64,000 nt of DNA from JAGPUQ01 sp036961295 (GTDB lineage: Bacteria; Pseudomonadota; Gammaproteobacteria; Pseudomonadales; Porticoccaceae). The position numbers and the translations under genes were made by a program. The stretch covers positions 1,426,001 to 1,490,000 of the forward strand of contig JBALVX010000001.1 of assembly GCA_036961295.1 (NCBI GenBank), given 5' to 3'. Positions 26,577 through 36,177 of the stretch are shown one piece after another. The notes beneath the pieces were generated by a model. The model did no database searches, was not told where the DNA came from, and was given only the letters and a program-made list of their open reading frames with translations. Each line of letters opens with the position of its first letter. The first letter of the stretch is position 1.

Positions 26577-27374
26577 TCACTGCCGTAAATCCTTGGGGTT
26601 AAAGACAAGTAAAAAGCGGCGGAATTCCCTGTCAAACAAGGCCAAATCCTGTTTTGCCAGTTCTGCTATTTTTTCAAAGCGATCCACCTTGCGCACCGCG
26701 CGCTCGGCGGAGCGGTCAAAAGCTTCGTTACCACTGGATTTCACAATCGTAACCGAAACCACCCGGCCCGTAGGGACCAGCTGAATAGCTAACTCCACTA
26801 TCATGCCTCGGCGCGCGCTGGACGGTCGACTCCAGTTATTGGATACCCGATCATTAATATAACTACTATAACTACCAATGAGCTGGGCATCTTCCTCCGA
26901 ATCCAAAAATGCCTGCTCTTCATCCATAGCCGCTAATAGTTGATCTTCGCGCAGCTTGTTCTGCTGGGCCAGCTTTTCTTTGGCGGCTTTGTCTTTCGCG
27001 GCCTTATCTTTAGCGGCCTTGTCCTTGGCTGCTTTATCTTTTACGGCCTTGTCTTTTGCCGCTTTTACTTTCGCGGCAGTCGCTCGGCTTTTTTTCTCGA
27101 GCCGCGCCTGCTCCTGTATCCGCTGCTGCTTTAGTTCCTGCTCTTTGCGTTGCTTTTCTGCGCGGTCTTGCGCCGGTTTAATGGGTGCTTTGGTTTGCGG
27201 TACAGGGCGTGCTTTGGGTTTTATCTCCAACAGTGTGGCCTCAATATATTGTGGCCGCACTATTTTTCTCAGTTCAGGCTCACCTTGCCAGCCAACAATG
27301 AGCACCAGTAACAAGACCCCGTGCAAGACAGCGCTAAAGCACACGCCTGCCGAATAACTCAACCACTTATCCAT
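26577..27374 (-). CDS. tolA: Tol-Pal envelope spanning protein TolA
   Basis: Inner-membrane protein of 265 aa with one N-terminal TM (about 8-28), a long Lys/Ala helix (about 60-145) and a C-terminal TonB-like domain III (about 160-265) that contacts TolB and Pal. The TM carries the Ser-His face (SAVLHGVLLL) typical of contacts with TolQ/TolR. The helix contains six consecutive 5-aa KDKAA-type repeats coded by 15-nt units (26985-27074). The helix is shorter than in E. coli (421 aa in total). Confidence 0.94.
   Translation of the reverse strand: MDKWLSYSAGVCFSAVLHGVLLLVLIVGWQGEPELRKIVRPQYIEATLLEIKPKARPVPQTKAPIKPAQDRAEKQRKEQELKQQRIQEQARLEKKSRATAAKVKAAKDKAVKDKAAKDKAAKDKAAKDKAAKEKLAQQNKLREDQLLAAMDEEQAFLDSEEDAQLIGSYSSYINDRVSNNWSRPSSARRGMIVELAIQLVPTGRVVSVTIVKSSGNEAFDRSAERAVRKVDRFEKIAELAKQDLALFDREFRRFLLVFNPKDLRQ
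26985..27074. repeat. Coding 15-nt tandem repeat in tolA
   Basis: Six units of 15 nt encode the pentapeptide pattern AKDKA within the TolA helix, e.g. GGCCTTGTCCTTGGC (27015-27029). Synonymous differences show it is not a very recent expansion. Copy number changes would alter helix length by whole turns without a frameshift. Confidence 0.85.
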
Positions 27375-27381
27375 GCTTTGC

Positions 27382-27825
27382 TTACCGACCCGGCACGAGT
27401 GGCTCCGTCACCAGGCCCACGCTAGCGGCTCCCGCGCCTTGAAGCTCCGACATTAGGTTGACCACGGCACCGTAATCGACCCGAGTGTCGCCCCACACCA
27501 ACACCGGGGTTTCGGGCTGCTCGCGCAATACTTTGCCGACTTTGTCCACGATATCGGCAAGGGTTTGCGCCTGGCTTTCGTCATTACTGCCGTTACCGAT
27601 ATCGAGGTAGTAACTCCCGTCGTCCTTAATGGACACTACCAGGGGTTCCTGGTCTTTTTCGTCCAGCGGTTTGGACAGCGCCTGGGGTAAAGTTACTTCT
27701 ACACCCTGCATTAGCAAAGGTGCAGTCACCATAAACACAATCAACAATACCAACATCACATCGATGTAGGGCACCACATTGATCTCGGCGACCAGCTTGC
27801 GTTTTTTAGCTTTTTTGAATGACAT
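27382..27825 (-). CDS. tolR: Tol-Pal proton-channel subunit TolR
   Basis: ExbD/TolR family, 147 aa. One N-terminal TM carries the critical Asp (D22 in VVPYIDVMLVLLIVFMV), followed by a periplasmic domain. It forms the proton-motive-force motor with TolQ that energises TolA. The gene lies 4 nt after tolQ and 7 nt before tolA, a tight operon. It serves here as the internal reference for the vWA proteins at 50-52 kb, which share a similar Asp-containing anchor. Confidence 0.96.
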   Translation of the reverse strand: MSFKKAKKRKLVAEINVVPYIDVMLVLLIVFMVTAPLLMQGVEVTLPQALSKPLDEKDQEPLVVSIKDDGSYYLDIGNGSNDESQAQTLADIVDKVGKVLREQPETPVLVWGDTRVDYGAVVNLMSELQGAGAASVGLVTEPLVPGR

Positions 27826-27829
27826 TCAA

Positions 27830-28534
27830 TCAGGCTTCGGATTGGCTGCTGTGCACGCGGCGGTGAAGAATGCTGGAGAACTCCTCGGCAAAGGTTTCGT
27901 AGGAGCTTTGCAAACCTTCGGCATTCGCAGCAAAACGGTTGTAGGCAAGCACCGCCGGGATGGCGGCAAACAGGCCCATGGCCGTGGCGATTAAGGCTTC
28001 GGAAATACCCGGGGCGACTACGGCCAAAGTCGCCTGCTGCACCATGGCCAAACCACGGAACGACTGCATAATCCCCCACACCGTGCCAAACAGACCAATA
28101 TAAGGACTCACGGAAGCCACACTGGCTAGAAATGGTAGGTGAGTGTTGAGTTTTTCTTCTTCTCGCGACAGGGCAATACGCATCGCCCGCTCGGTGCCTT
28201 CAACGATGGCTTCGGGATCGACACCGGCTTGCTGATTGAGCCGATTAAACTCGCGAAATCCGGCGCGAAACACCCCTTCGACGCCACCAATGCGCCCTTC
28301 GGGCAGATTTTTTGCACGTCCCCCGCCATCGCTAAACAAGCGATTTAAATCGACGCCAGACCAAAAGGTGTTTTCAAATTCTTTTAATTCACTGCTGGCC
28401 TTTCTCAGGTAAATACCTCGTTGTACGATCATTACCCAGGACATCACCGATGCACCAAGTAAAATCAGCATCACCATTTTTACCGGAATAGTGGCACCGA
28501 TAACCAGCGCCCATAAAGAAAGTTCCTGCGTCAC
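27830..28534 (-). CDS. tolQ: Tol-Pal proton-channel subunit TolQ
   Basis: MotA/TolQ/ExbB family, 234 aa, three TM segments (about 16-36, 135-155, 172-195) with the conserved motif SPYIGLFGTVWGIMQSF and the segment ALIATAMGLFAAIPAV. It partners TolR. It heads the tolQRAB-pal series on the minus strand after a gap of 83 nt to ybgC, filled in part by TGTGTTGT repeats. Confidence 0.96.
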   Translation of the reverse strand: MTQELSLWALVIGATIPVKMVMLILLGASVMSWVMIVQRGIYLRKASSELKEFENTFWSGVDLNRLFSDGGGRAKNLPEGRIGGVEGVFRAGFREFNRLNQQAGVDPEAIVEGTERAMRIALSREEEKLNTHLPFLASVASVSPYIGLFGTVWGIMQSFRGLAMVQQATLAVVAPGISEALIATAMGLFAAIPAVLAYNRFAANAEGLQSSYETFAEEFSSILHRRVHSSQSEA

Positions 28535-28557
28535 CTAAGCCCCCTGATCCTGCATTA

Positions 28558-28602
28558 TGTGTTGTACCTGTGTTGTGCGCCTGTGTTGTGGCTGTGTTGG
28601 CC
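28558..28602. repeat. TGTGTTG tandem units before tolQ
   Basis: Four units of 10-13 nt beginning TGTGTTG (28558, 28569, 28582, 28593) lie in the gap between ybgC and tolQ. They are degenerate in their second half. Confidence 0.65.
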
Positions 28603-28617
28603 TCGCCCGATTAACAT

Positions 28618-29016
28618 TTAGCCAAACACTTTATTAATAAACTCTATCGGCATGGCCACCGGTTTCATGGTGCGGCGATCGGCACAGGCGACTTTGACCT
28701 CGCCTTCACACAACAGTTCGCCACCCCGCAGTACCCTTTGTTTAGCCACAAAATAAGCGCGACCATGCTCGACGCCCTCCGCGGTGACCAGCAGATCGTC
28801 GTAAATTCGAGCCGACTTGCGATATTTGATCGACAGCGAGTGCACCACAAAAATCTGATGCTCTCCCCAAAATGCAGGATTCTCAAAACCCAGGTCACGC
28901 AACCACTCCGAACGGGCGCGCTCCATGTATTTTAAATAATTGACGTAGTACACGATACCCTGGGCATCGGTATCCTCAATGTAAACTCGGATTGGCAGTT
29001 GAAATTCGGCACTCAT
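28618..29016 (-). CDS. ybgC: Acyl-CoA thioesterase YbgC
   Basis: Hotdog-fold thioesterase of the 4-hydroxybenzoyl-CoA thioesterase family, 132 aa. The catalytic Asp is D17 in the motif EDTDAQGIVYYVNYLKYMERAR. Known relatives hydrolyse short-chain acyl-CoA and are encoded at the head of tol-pal clusters, with a proposed role in phospholipid or envelope metabolism. It lies 2 nt after ruvB on the same strand. Confidence 0.94.
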   Translation of the reverse strand: MSAEFQLPIRVYIEDTDAQGIVYYVNYLKYMERARSEWLRDLGFENPAFWGEHQIFVVHSLSIKYRKSARIYDDLLVTAEGVEHGRAYFVAKQRVLRGGELLCEGEVKVACADRRTMKPVAMPIEFINKVFG

Positions 29017-29018
29017 AC

Positions 29019-30122
29019 TTACAGTAAATCCTTTTGCTCGACAGTGCTTCCGGCTGATGAAGAACTGCCTGTTGGTGAAGGCTCGGGGTCCTCGGACAGG
29101 CTGTTAAGTTCGGCAATGCTGCTGGGCACCTGCAAACCAAAGTGCTGATAGGCCAGGCGGGTAACGACGCGCCCCCGTGGTGTGCGCATTAAATAACCCT
29201 GTTGAATCAAGTAAGGTTCGAGAACATCTTCAATGGTATCGCGCTCCTCGCTCAAAGCCGCCGCAAGGCTATCGACACCCACCGGACCACCGTCAAATTT
29301 TTCAATAATACTTAAGAGTAAACGACGATCCATATGATCGAAACCAAAGCGATCGACGTTGAGCATATCGAGAGCTTTGTCCGCGATGGCGACCGTAATC
29401 TGACCATCGGCTTTCACCTCTGCGTAGTCACGCACTCGCCGCAACAAACGGTTGGCAATACGCGGTGTACCCCGGGAACGCTGGGCGATCTCTGTGGCCC
29501 CCTCGGCGTCTATGACTATTTCCAGAATGTGAGCGGAGCGGCTGACAATGGTTGCCAGCTCCTCGACGCTATAAAACTCCAGGCGCTGCACAATGCCGAA
29601 GCGATCGCGCAACGGGGAGGTCAATAAACCCGCACGGGTGGTTGCGCCCACCAGGGTAAACGGCGGCAAATCGAGTTTGATGGAACGCGCCGCCGGACCT
29701 TCACCGATCATAATGTCGAGTTGATAATCTTCCATGGCCGGATAGAGAATTTCTTCCACGACCGGACTTAAACGGTGAATTTCATCGATAAACAGCACAT
29801 CTCCGGGTTCGAGATTGGTCATAATGGCGGCGAGATCACCGGCTTTTTCCAGCACCGGTCCGGAAGTGGTTTTTAAATCCACCTCCATTTCGTTGGCGAT
29901 AATGTGGGCCAGCGTGGTTTTACCCAGCCCCGGCGGGCCAAATACCAGGGTGTGATCGAGGGCTTCCCCGCGAGCGCTAGCTGCACGGATAAAAATATCC
30001 ATCTGCTCCCGCATGGCAGCCTGGCCAACGTAGTCCTTGAGGCTTAATGGCCGCAGGGCGCGGTCGAAGCGCTCTTCCGGAACGGAGCTTTCTGGGGCGA
30101 TCAAACGATCGGTTTCTATCAT
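29019..30122 (-). CDS. ruvB: Holliday junction branch migration ATPase RuvB
   Basis: AAA+ motor driving branch migration with RuvA; 367 aa. It has Walker [10 protein letters not shown] (62-70), Walker [10 protein letters not shown], sensor [17 protein letters not shown], and a C-terminal winged helix with [10 protein letters not shown]. An extra Ser/Pro/Glu-rich tail of about 30 aa after QVPS makes it longer than the E. coli protein (336 aa). Confidence 0.96.
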   Translation of the reverse strand: MIETDRLIAPESSVPEERFDRALRPLSLKDYVGQAAMREQMDIFIRAASARGEALDHTLVFGPPGLGKTTLAHIIANEMEVDLKTTSGPVLEKAGDLAAIMTNLEPGDVLFIDEIHRLSPVVEEILYPAMEDYQLDIMIGEGPAARSIKLDLPPFTLVGATTRAGLLTSPLRDRFGIVQRLEFYSVEELATIVSRSAHILEIVIDAEGATEIAQRSRGTPRIANRLLRRVRDYAEVKADGQITVAIADKALDMLNVDRFGFDHMDRRLLLSIIEKFDGGPVGVDSLAAALSEERDTIEDVLEPYLIQQGYLMRTPRGRVVTRLAYQHFGLQVPSSIAELNSLSEDPEPSPTGSSSSAGSTVEQKDLL

Positions 30123-30266
30123 AATTCGTTATTAGTCCGCATTAGCACAGTCCACATCCACTTGAGCTGCCTACTGGCAAAGTCCTTAGGCCTTAGACCT
30201 TAGGTAAGGCATGAGAAAGTATTAAACGACGGCCTGGCAACCAGCGCCAAGCTTAGCGCGGACACC

Positions 30267-30884
30267 TTATTTTTTCACCATACTTTTTAAGGTCAGTCGA
30301 ATTAAAGACTCGCTAGTCAGCTGACTTAAATCTTGATCTTTTATGCTGGCGTTGATCATTTTCGCCGCATCCTGAGGTTTATAGCCCAGGGAAGTTAACG
30401 CGCTTTCGGCCTCCTGCACGATGTCGGCTATACCGGGCTGAGTAATATTTCGATTCCAGGTGGCCTGATCCCGAGGCGTACTGCCGCCCAGCGTGTCGCG
30501 CATTTCAATCAATAAGCGCTCCGCGGTTTTCTTGCCCACCCCCGGTAATTTGATCAGCTCGGCGGTATCCCCGGTTTGTACACAAGTGACGAAATTGGCG
30601 ACCGTCATGCCGGACAACACCGCCAACGCCATTTTAGGGCCAACCCCGTTGACCTTAATTAAGGCGCGAAACAAGTGCCGTTCGGCAACATCGTCAAAAC
30701 CATAAAGCTGCTGGACGTCTTCACGCACCACAAAGTGGGTGTACAGACTGATTTCTTTGCCAGACTCCGGTAATTCAAAGAAGGTATTCAGCGACACCTT
30801 GACCTCGTAACCGAGACCCTGCACATCAATTAATAATTCGGGAGCTTGTTTTTCCAGCAAAATACCGCGGATCGATCCTATCAC
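30267..30884 (-). CDS. ruvA: Holliday junction DNA helicase subunit RuvA
   Basis: 205 aa. It has an N-terminal OB fold (MIGSIRGILLEK), two helix-hairpin-helix motifs (FRALIKVNGVGPKMALAVL and IKLPGVGKKTAERLLIEM) that bind the four-way junction, and a C-terminal RuvB-binding domain. Located between ruvC and ruvB in the ordinary order; the 144-nt gap before ruvB holds no gene. Confidence 0.96.
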   Translation of the reverse strand: MIGSIRGILLEKQAPELLIDVQGLGYEVKVSLNTFFELPESGKEISLYTHFVVREDVQQLYGFDDVAERHLFRALIKVNGVGPKMALAVLSGMTVANFVTCVQTGDTAELIKLPGVGKKTAERLLIEMRDTLGGSTPRDQATWNRNITQPGIADIVQEAESALTSLGYKPQDAAKMINASIKDQDLSQLTSESLIRLTLKSMVKK

Positions 30885-30908
30885 TCTGAACTCCTGTGTG
30901 GGTCGCTG

Positions 30909-31424
30909 CTAGCGCAAGCGGCCACGGGCGAACCGTGTACCGGGGCTGATAGCGTTCAATTTAAGACTGTTAGCGTGGCAAATTGCCACGGCGAGAGCAT
31001 CGGCAGCGTCTTCGGCGGGGACAGCCGGCAGTTTTAACAAGCGTTTCACCATCTGCTGAACCTGTTCTTTGTCCGCAGCACCACTACCCACCACGGCCTT
31101 CTTAACGGTGCGGGCGCTGTATTCTGACACCGGCAAATCGGCGTTAACACCGGCCACAATGGCCGCACCCCGAGCTTGTCCAAGCCGCAGCGCGGCACGG
31201 GGATCGCGGGCAAAAAATACGTCTTCGATGGCCATTTCATCCGGATTATGGCTAGCAATCAACTCGCTAACACTATCAAAAATCACTTTCAAACGCGCGG
31301 GCAATTCAGCTTCGGGCATGCGGATCACACCACTGGTCAGATAATCTTGCTGGGCGCCGGTCACCTTAATAAAACCGAAGCCGGTGCGCCGGGAGCCGGG
31401 ATCAATACCCAGAATAATGGTCAT
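30909..31424 (-). CDS. ruvC: Crossover junction endodeoxyribonuclease RuvC
   Basis: Holliday junction resolvase, 171 aa, RNase H-like fold with the catalytic Asp in [12 protein letters not shown] at the N-terminus, Glu in MAIEDVFF and the C-terminal [12 protein letters not shown] acidic residues. It lies 24 nt upstream of ruvA, forming the ruvCAB operon. Confidence 0.96.
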   Translation of the reverse strand: MTIILGIDPGSRRTGFGFIKVTGAQQDYLTSGVIRMPEAELPARLKVIFDSVSELIASHNPDEMAIEDVFFARDPRAALRLGQARGAAIVAGVNADLPVSEYSARTVKKAVVGSGAADKEQVQQMVKRLLKLPAVPAEDAADALAVAICHANSLKLNAISPGTRFARGRLR

Positions 31425-31548
31425 TGTTATACCTTAATTACCAGAGGCAGCTGAGCCTTCGTAACCTACCTTCTGCTGCACCTTTATACTGTACAGTGAT
31501 AGCGATTTTTTCCATAGCCTTGAGCCGACTTTCGCTGCCAAATCTCAC

Positions 31549-31570
31549 AAAAAAAGCGGCCTAAAGCCGC
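31549..31570 (-). terminator. Terminator after the small acidic-tailed protein gene
   Basis: On the minus strand GCGGC-TTTAG-GCCGC is followed by seven T (31549-31555 as A on plus). It ends the transcript of the small gene at 31600 before ruvC. Confidence 0.75.
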
Positions 31571-31599
31571 CTTGATTGATCACTGTAATGTCCCAGCGA

Positions 31600-31851
31600 T
31601 TATTTGTCTTCGGAGGGCTCTTCCGCAGCCGCTTCTTCAGTAGCTTCTTCCGCGCTTTCTTCAGCAACTTCTTCTACAACCGGTGCAGGCTCCGGGGCTT
31701 TTTCCGCAGGCGCGGCAACCAGACCTTCGGCTAACAGAATTTTAACTTTGTCTTCCTGGTTGATCGGCGTGCCTTTGTTGCTCTCAACCGCATAACGGCC
31801 CGAACGCTTTTGATACACGGTATATTGATCAGTATTTTTAACGACTTTCAT
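31600..31851 (-). CDS. Small conserved-looking protein with acidic tail
   Basis: An 83 aa protein with a compact N-terminal part (residues 1-48: KNTDQYTVYQKRSGRYAV, then a segment around KVKILLAEGL) and a C-terminal tail of Glu/Ala repeats. The N-terminal half looks like a small beta-rich domain; I do not recognise a function. It sits between yebC and ruvC with its own terminator. It is translated from an ATG with GGGAG upstream, so it is likely a real gene. The very acidic tail (about 20 Glu) could bind basic proteins or RNA-associated partners, but that is speculation. Confidence 0.7.
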   Translation of the reverse strand: MKVVKNTDQYTVYQKRSGRYAVESNKGTPINQEDKVKILLAEGLVAAPAEKAPEPAPVVEEVAEESAEEATEEAAAEEPSEDK

Positions 31852-31958
31852 TGATAATTAACTCCCGGTGTTGTGGTGTGGTGCAGTGTTTAATACGTGA
31901 AACAGATGACTCACGCGACTTTTGGTTTTATCCAAATCCAGTCTCGCGGGCGTAAAAA

Positions 31959-32705
31959 TCAATCGAGCTGTTCTAAAATTTCGATAGCAATATCAGCATT
32001 GGTGTAGACATTTTGTACATCATCCAAATCTTCCAGATGCTCGATCAAACCAATAATTTTTTCAGCGCCCTCTTTATCCAGCGGCACCGTCAGCGAAGCA
32101 ATACGCGTAACTTCCGCATCCTCCGGTGCCAGGTCGGCGGCAGTCATCGCGGCGTTTACTGCAGCGAAGGCTTCCCAGGCTGTGATCACGTCGATTGAAC
32201 CGTCGTCGTTGCTGGTGACGTCATCGGCACCGGCTTCGAGGGCAACTTCGAGGATAGTATCTTCATCACTACCGGGCGCATAACTTAGCTGCCCGACTTT
32301 ATTAAACAGGTAGGCCACCGAGCCGTCTGTGCCCAAATTGCCACCGCGCTTGGTAAAGCCATGACGCACATCGCCCACAGTGCGATTACGGTTGTCCGTT
32401 AGGCATTCCACCAACACTGCGACCCCACCGACGCCGTAACCTTCGTAGGTGACCTCTTCATAATTCTCACCTTCGCCACCACCTGCACCGCGCAGGATGG
32501 CTTTTTCGACGGTGTCTTTTTTCATATTGGCACCGAGTGCCTTATCAACCGCAGCGCGCAAACGCGGGTTGTCGTCGGGATTAGGGCCACCGGCCTTGGC
32601 GGCGACCACCAGCTCGCGAATTAATTTGGTGAACACCTTGCCGCGCTTAGCATCCTGCGCCGCTTTACGGTGTTTGATGTTAGCCCACTTACTGTGTCCG
32701 GCCAT
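31959..32705 (-). CDS. yebC: YebC/PmpR family protein
   Basis: 248 aa member of the YebC/TACO1 family, starting [18 protein letters not shown] as in nearly all relatives, with [19 protein letters not shown] in the middle. Members were described as DNA-binding regulators (PmpR of Pseudomonas quorum sensing). Work on YebC/TACO1 points to a translation factor easing ribosome stalling at proline stretches. Standard position between aspS and ruvC. Confidence 0.95.
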   Translation of the reverse strand: MAGHSKWANIKHRKAAQDAKRGKVFTKLIRELVVAAKAGGPNPDDNPRLRAAVDKALGANMKKDTVEKAILRGAGGGEGENYEEVTYEGYGVGGVAVLVECLTDNRNRTVGDVRHGFTKRGGNLGTDGSVAYLFNKVGQLSYAPGSDEDTILEVALEAGADDVTSNDDGSIDVITAWEAFAAVNAAMTAADLAPEDAEVTRIASLTVPLDKEGAEKIIGLIEHLEDLDDVQNVYTNADIAIEILEQLD

Positions 32706-32798
32706 GGTAGTTGCTACTCCGACGAAATACGTCTGTACTTGATGCTATCTAATATAGCCGCTGCTGGTTCAGGTTATGTTGTTTTTCTTTATTAAAGC

Positions 32799-34604
32799 TC
32801 AGGCTTTACTCTGCACATCATCCCGCAGTTTAATACTCAGCTCGCGCAGTTGTGTTTTTGCCACCACGCCGGGGGCATTAGTCATCACACACTGGGCTGA
32901 CTGGGTTTTCGGGAAGGCGATAACATCGCGAATCGACTCTGCAGCCACCATTAACATCACGATACGATCTAGCCCAAAGGCCAAACCGCCGTGGGGCGGA
33001 CAACCGTATTTGAGCGCGTCGAGTAAGAAGCCAAACTTCTCCTGCTGCTCCTGCTCGTCGATACCCAAAATATCAAATACCGCTGCCTGCATATCTGGCT
33101 GGTGGATACGTATCGAACCGCCGCCCAGCTCCGTGCCATTAAGCACCATGTCGTAGGCCTGCGACAGCGCAACTCCCGGATCAGCTTTCAGTGTAGCAAC
33201 ATCGCAAGAAGGCGCAGTAAAGGGGTGGTGCAAGGATGTCCAACTGCCCTTGCCGTCCTCTTCAAACATGGGGAAATCCACTACCCACAGTGGAGCCCAG
33301 TCGCTGGTATATAAATCCAGATCCGCACCCAGTTTGCAGCGCAAGGCACCCAGGGCCTCGGATACCACGGTGGCCTTGTCGGCCCCGAAGAAAATCAGAT
33401 CACCGTTTTCTGCACCCAGCCGGTCCATAATTTGTCGTCGGACATCAAGGGGTAAAAACTTAACGATAGGCGACTGCAGTCCTGCTTCCATATCGCTGAC
33501 ATCGTTGACTTTGATATAGGCCAGACCCCGGGCCCCATAAATACCGACAAATTCGGTATAACCATCGATTTGCTTGCGCGTGAGGCTGTTGCCACCGGGT
33601 AGTTTCAGCGCGGCAACCCGCCCTTTCGGATCGGCGGCCGGACCAGCAAAGACTTTAAATTCCACTTCAGCCATTAAATCGGCAACATCGACCAATTCCA
33701 GCGGGATACGCAGATCGGGCTTATCGCTACCGTAGCGGGTCATGGCCTCGGCATAGCTCATTCGCGGAAAGTCGGCAAAGGTTACGTCGAGCACACTGGC
33801 AAACAACTGGCTTACCATGGTCTCGGTGACCGCCATGATGTCGTCTTCTTTAACAAAAGACGCCTCAATATCAATTTGGGTGAACTCAGGCTGACGATCC
33901 GCGCGCAAATCTTCGTCGCGAAAACATTTGGCCACCTGGTAGTACTTATCAAAACCCGACACCATCAATAACTGCTTAAACAGTTGTGGCGACTGAGGCA
34001 GTGCAAAGAAATGGCCGGGATGGGTACGGCTCGGCACCAAATAGTCCCGCGCACCCTCGGGCGTGGCCCGAGTCAGGATGGGCGTTTCAATATCGAGAAA
34101 GCCCTGAGCGTCGAGAAAATTGCGAATAGCGCTGGTGACTTTAGCGCGCAAATACAAATTGCGCTGCATTTCGGGGCGGCGCAAATCCAGGTAGCGATGA
34201 CGCAGGCGTACGTCTTCACCGACCTTTATATGTTCATCCAACTGAAAGGGTGGAGTCTCCGAGGTATTCAGAATCTCAATAGCGCTGGCATAGACTTCGA
34301 TCTCGCCGGTTTTCATCTCGGCGTTAACGGTCTCCGGGGAACGCGCGCGCACCCGACCCTGCACCTGCAGCACGTATTCACCACGCACGCGGTCGGCAAT
34401 TTGAAACTGCTCACCGCAATCGGCATCGAACACCACTTGCACGATACCCTCGCGATCCCGCAGGTCGATAAAGATCACCCCACCGTGGTCGCGGCGACGA
34501 TCCACCCAGCCACACAGGCTGACCTGCTGATCAATTTGCTCGACGCCAACATCACCGCAATAGGAAGTGCGCATAGGGGAGGTGCTCTCTCTGGTCTTGC
34601 TCAT
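32799..34604 (-). CDS. aspS: Aspartyl-tRNA synthetase
   Basis: Class IIb aminoacyl-tRNA synthetase, 601 aa. It has an N-terminal OB fold for the anticodon ([17 protein letters not shown]), motif 2 ([16 protein letters not shown]), a bacterial GAD insertion domain and motif 3 ([12 protein letters not shown]). The ATG at 34604 overlaps the stop of the zinc-ribbon gene (ATGA), favouring it as the start; a second ATG at 34574 gives the more usual N-terminus MRTSYCG, so initiation there is possible. Whether it is discriminating or non-discriminating cannot be decided by eye. Confidence 0.95.
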   Translation of the reverse strand: MSKTRESTSPMRTSYCGDVGVEQIDQQVSLCGWVDRRRDHGGVIFIDLRDREGIVQVVFDADCGEQFQIADRVRGEYVLQVQGRVRARSPETVNAEMKTGEIEVYASAIEILNTSETPPFQLDEHIKVGEDVRLRHRYLDLRRPEMQRNLYLRAKVTSAIRNFLDAQGFLDIETPILTRATPEGARDYLVPSRTHPGHFFALPQSPQLFKQLLMVSGFDKYYQVAKCFRDEDLRADRQPEFTQIDIEASFVKEDDIMAVTETMVSQLFASVLDVTFADFPRMSYAEAMTRYGSDKPDLRIPLELVDVADLMAEVEFKVFAGPAADPKGRVAALKLPGGNSLTRKQIDGYTEFVGIYGARGLAYIKVNDVSDMEAGLQSPIVKFLPLDVRRQIMDRLGAENGDLIFFGADKATVVSEALGALRCKLGADLDLYTSDWAPLWVVDFPMFEEDGKGSWTSLHHPFTAPSCDVATLKADPGVALSQAYDMVLNGTELGGGSIRIHQPDMQAAVFDILGIDEQEQQEKFGFLLDALKYGCPPHGGLAFGLDRIVMLMVAAESIRDVIAFPKTQSAQCVMTNAPGVVAKTQLRELSIKLRDDVQSKA

Positions 34605-34942
34605 TTCGCGCCCGTGGCCGAAGCCGCGCCTGAAGCAGGTTTAGGTTTAACATCGCTACTGCTTGATTTTTCGCTCTTAGAGCCTGTGCTCTCCGCTTTA
34701 GCCGAGGCTCCAGTGCTTCCACCACGACCGTCGTCACCCACTAAATTACGTTTTTTATCGCCGGTCTTAAAGTCGGTTTCATACCAGCCGCTACCACTGA
34801 GACGGAACGCGCTGGCGGTCAACTGCTTGTTCAGCTCCGGTTTTCCGCAAGCCGGACATTCGGTCAACCGTGGATCGGCGACTTTCTGGATTGCTTCCAG
34901 CTCGTGACCACAGGATTGACAAAGATATTCATAAATAGGCAT
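34601..34942 (-). CDS. FmdB family zinc-ribbon protein
   Basis: 113 aa. The N-terminal zinc ribbon has two CxxC knuckles (CQSCG and CPACG) in the family pattern [16 protein letters not shown], followed by a Ser/Ala/Gly/Lys-rich low-complexity tail. FmdB-like proteins are small putative regulators of uncertain function and commonly lie just upstream of aspS in pseudomonads. Its stop overlaps the aspS start by 4 nt, so the two are translationally coupled. Confidence 0.9.
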   Translation of the reverse strand: MPIYEYLCQSCGHELEAIQKVADPRLTECPACGKPELNKQLTASAFRLSGSGWYETDFKTGDKKRNLVGDDGRGGSTGASAKAESTGSKSEKSSSSDVKPKPASGAASATGAK

Positions 34943-34995
34943 GGCGCTAAACCTCTAAACTTAATACTGCCTTAGCTCGACTGAATGTTTGTGCT

Positions 34996-35055
34996 GATAT
35001 CTCTAAGACTGATGTCTCTAAAGCTCATGTCTCTAAAGCTAACGTCTCTAAAAAA
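34996..35055. repeat. Four degenerate 15-nt tandem units upstream of the zinc-ribbon gene
   Basis: GATATCTCTAAGACT, GATGTCTCTAAAGCT, CATGTCTCTAAAGCT and AACGTCTCTAAAAAA follow in strict 15-nt steps. They lie about 55 nt upstream of the fmdB-like start, within its probable 5' leader. Confidence 0.85.
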
Positions 35056-35209
35056 AGGAGCCCATCGATCAACGGCAACACAAATGCGGCGCGCATTATA
35101 CCTCGCACCTTGCTCTCTCGAAACTGCTATTCGTTAGGAAGACCCCTCCGGCAGTACCGTAAAGCCGATTTTTTTCCGAAAAAAACAGCTCTCTCGACAA
35201 AAATCACTT

Positions 35210-35238
35210 GCGACAGCTTTTTTAATGCTTTATATATG
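35210..35238 (+). promoter_or_regulatory. Possible sigma70 promoter of the HU-like gene
   Basis: TTGCGA (35210-35215) and TATATA (35233-35238) are separated by 17 bp. Both boxes match consensus at 4 of 6 positions. The ATG lies about 165 nt downstream, which would leave a long leader. Confidence 0.35.
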
Positions 35239-35402
35239 CATTCAGGTTAGGCAGTTTTGCCGGTATCAGCGTTCGATTAACGCTTATAGCAGCACACGAG
35301 CCCACCTTAACCGGTAATTTTTAAGTCGAATAATTCGAAACTAAACCGCTTGTGAATCGGCAAGCACTAATAAATAACACTACAATTAAAGGGAATCTCT
35401 TC

Positions 35403-35849
35403 ATGGCCGCCAAAAAAACCACCAAAAAAGCACCCGCGAAAAAAGTCGCTGCTAAAAAAGCACCCGCGAAAAAGAAAGCCCCAGTGAAAAAGAAAGCAGC
35501 AGCTAAGAAAGCAGTAGCACCTGCTCGCAAAGTTACTGCGATTCAAAAGAAATTCACCAAAACCCAAACCCTCTCTGAGATTGCCGATAATACCGGCCTG
35601 ACCAAAAAGCAGGTGTCTTCGGTATTGGATGAGCTCAGCACCGTTATCGAGCGCCACATCAAAACACGTGGTGCCGGTGAGTTTACCCTGCCTGGCATGA
35701 TGAAAATCAAGACAGTAAAGAAACCTGCTCGCAAAGCACGTAAAGGCGTAAACCCCTTTACTGGCGAGGCAACTGTGTTTAAAGCACGTCCTGCCAGCAC
35801 AGCGGTTAAAATTCTAGCCTTGAAAGCCCTTAAAGATATGGCTAACTAG
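35403..35849 (+). CDS. HU-like DNA-binding protein with histone-H1-like Lys/Ala tail
   Basis: A 148 aa basic protein. Residues 1-45 are a Lys/Ala/Pro tail of repeated AKK, PAKK and KKAP units like the C-terminus of histone H1 or bacterial AlgP/Hc1 proteins. Residues about 50-148 form an HU/IHF-type domain (TLSEIADNTGLTKKQVSSVL, FTLPGMMKIKTVKKPARKAR, and the DNA-arm region NPFTGE). The ATG at 35403 has AAAGGGA upstream; an earlier in-frame ATG (35352) lacks this. It probably compacts or organises DNA, with the tail adding nonspecific binding. A terminator follows. Confidence 0.88.
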   Translation: MAAKKTTKKAPAKKVAAKKAPAKKKAPVKKKAAAKKAVAPARKVTAIQKKFTKTQTLSEIADNTGLTKKQVSSVLDELSTVIERHIKTRGAGEFTLPGMMKIKTVKKPARKARKGVNPFTGEATVFKARPASTAVKILALKALKDMAN

Positions 35850-36177
35850 GAAAGATATTAGCAAAGACAGCTAGTTGAGATAGCGGGTACCGGCAGCATT
35901 AGTAGTAAGCAATGCTGCCGATTACTTCGTAAGCAGTTCTTATATAGCCCTTATATAGCCCTTTGCACTCTAAGCCCCGGTCTTTCCGGGGCTTTTTTAT
36001 GCCCAGCTGTCGACAAAATATTCTCGCTTCTGTGACAATCTAGCAATCCACCAACGCTAAGGACTCGCGTAGATTAGCTAAGCCCCGTAAAATGATCTGG
36101 CAATAGCCTCATACATTAATCCCAACTCGGTAAGCCGTGTTGTTATACCCCTCTCCCACTGACGGAATCCGAACCTC
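35850..36177. other. Gap between the HU-like gene and proS
   Basis: It contains an 11-nt direct repeat (TTATATAGCCC twice, 35940-35961) and the terminator at 35973-35998. No gene is visible. The part after the terminator must hold the proS promoter, but no convincing boxes stand out. Confidence 0.55.
35973..35998 (+). terminator. Terminator after the HU-like gene
   Basis: AGCCCCGG (35973-35980), loop TCTTT, CCGGGGCT (35986-35993), then a T run. A typical intrinsic terminator on the plus strand. Confidence 0.88.

Larger units (their letters stand above)
34943..35402. other. 460-nt gap between the zinc-ribbon gene and the HU-like gene
   Basis: No gene is visible. It contains the 15-nt tandem units at 34996-35055 and, nearer the plus-strand gene, a possible sigma70 promoter. 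The remainder is AT-rich and shows nothing I can name. Confidence 0.6.

Noticed and set aside
33984..34907. 307-codon open frame opposite aspS and the zinc-ribbon gene
   Set aside because: Both sense genes are certain; the antisense product is low in recognisable motifs and lacks a ribosome site.
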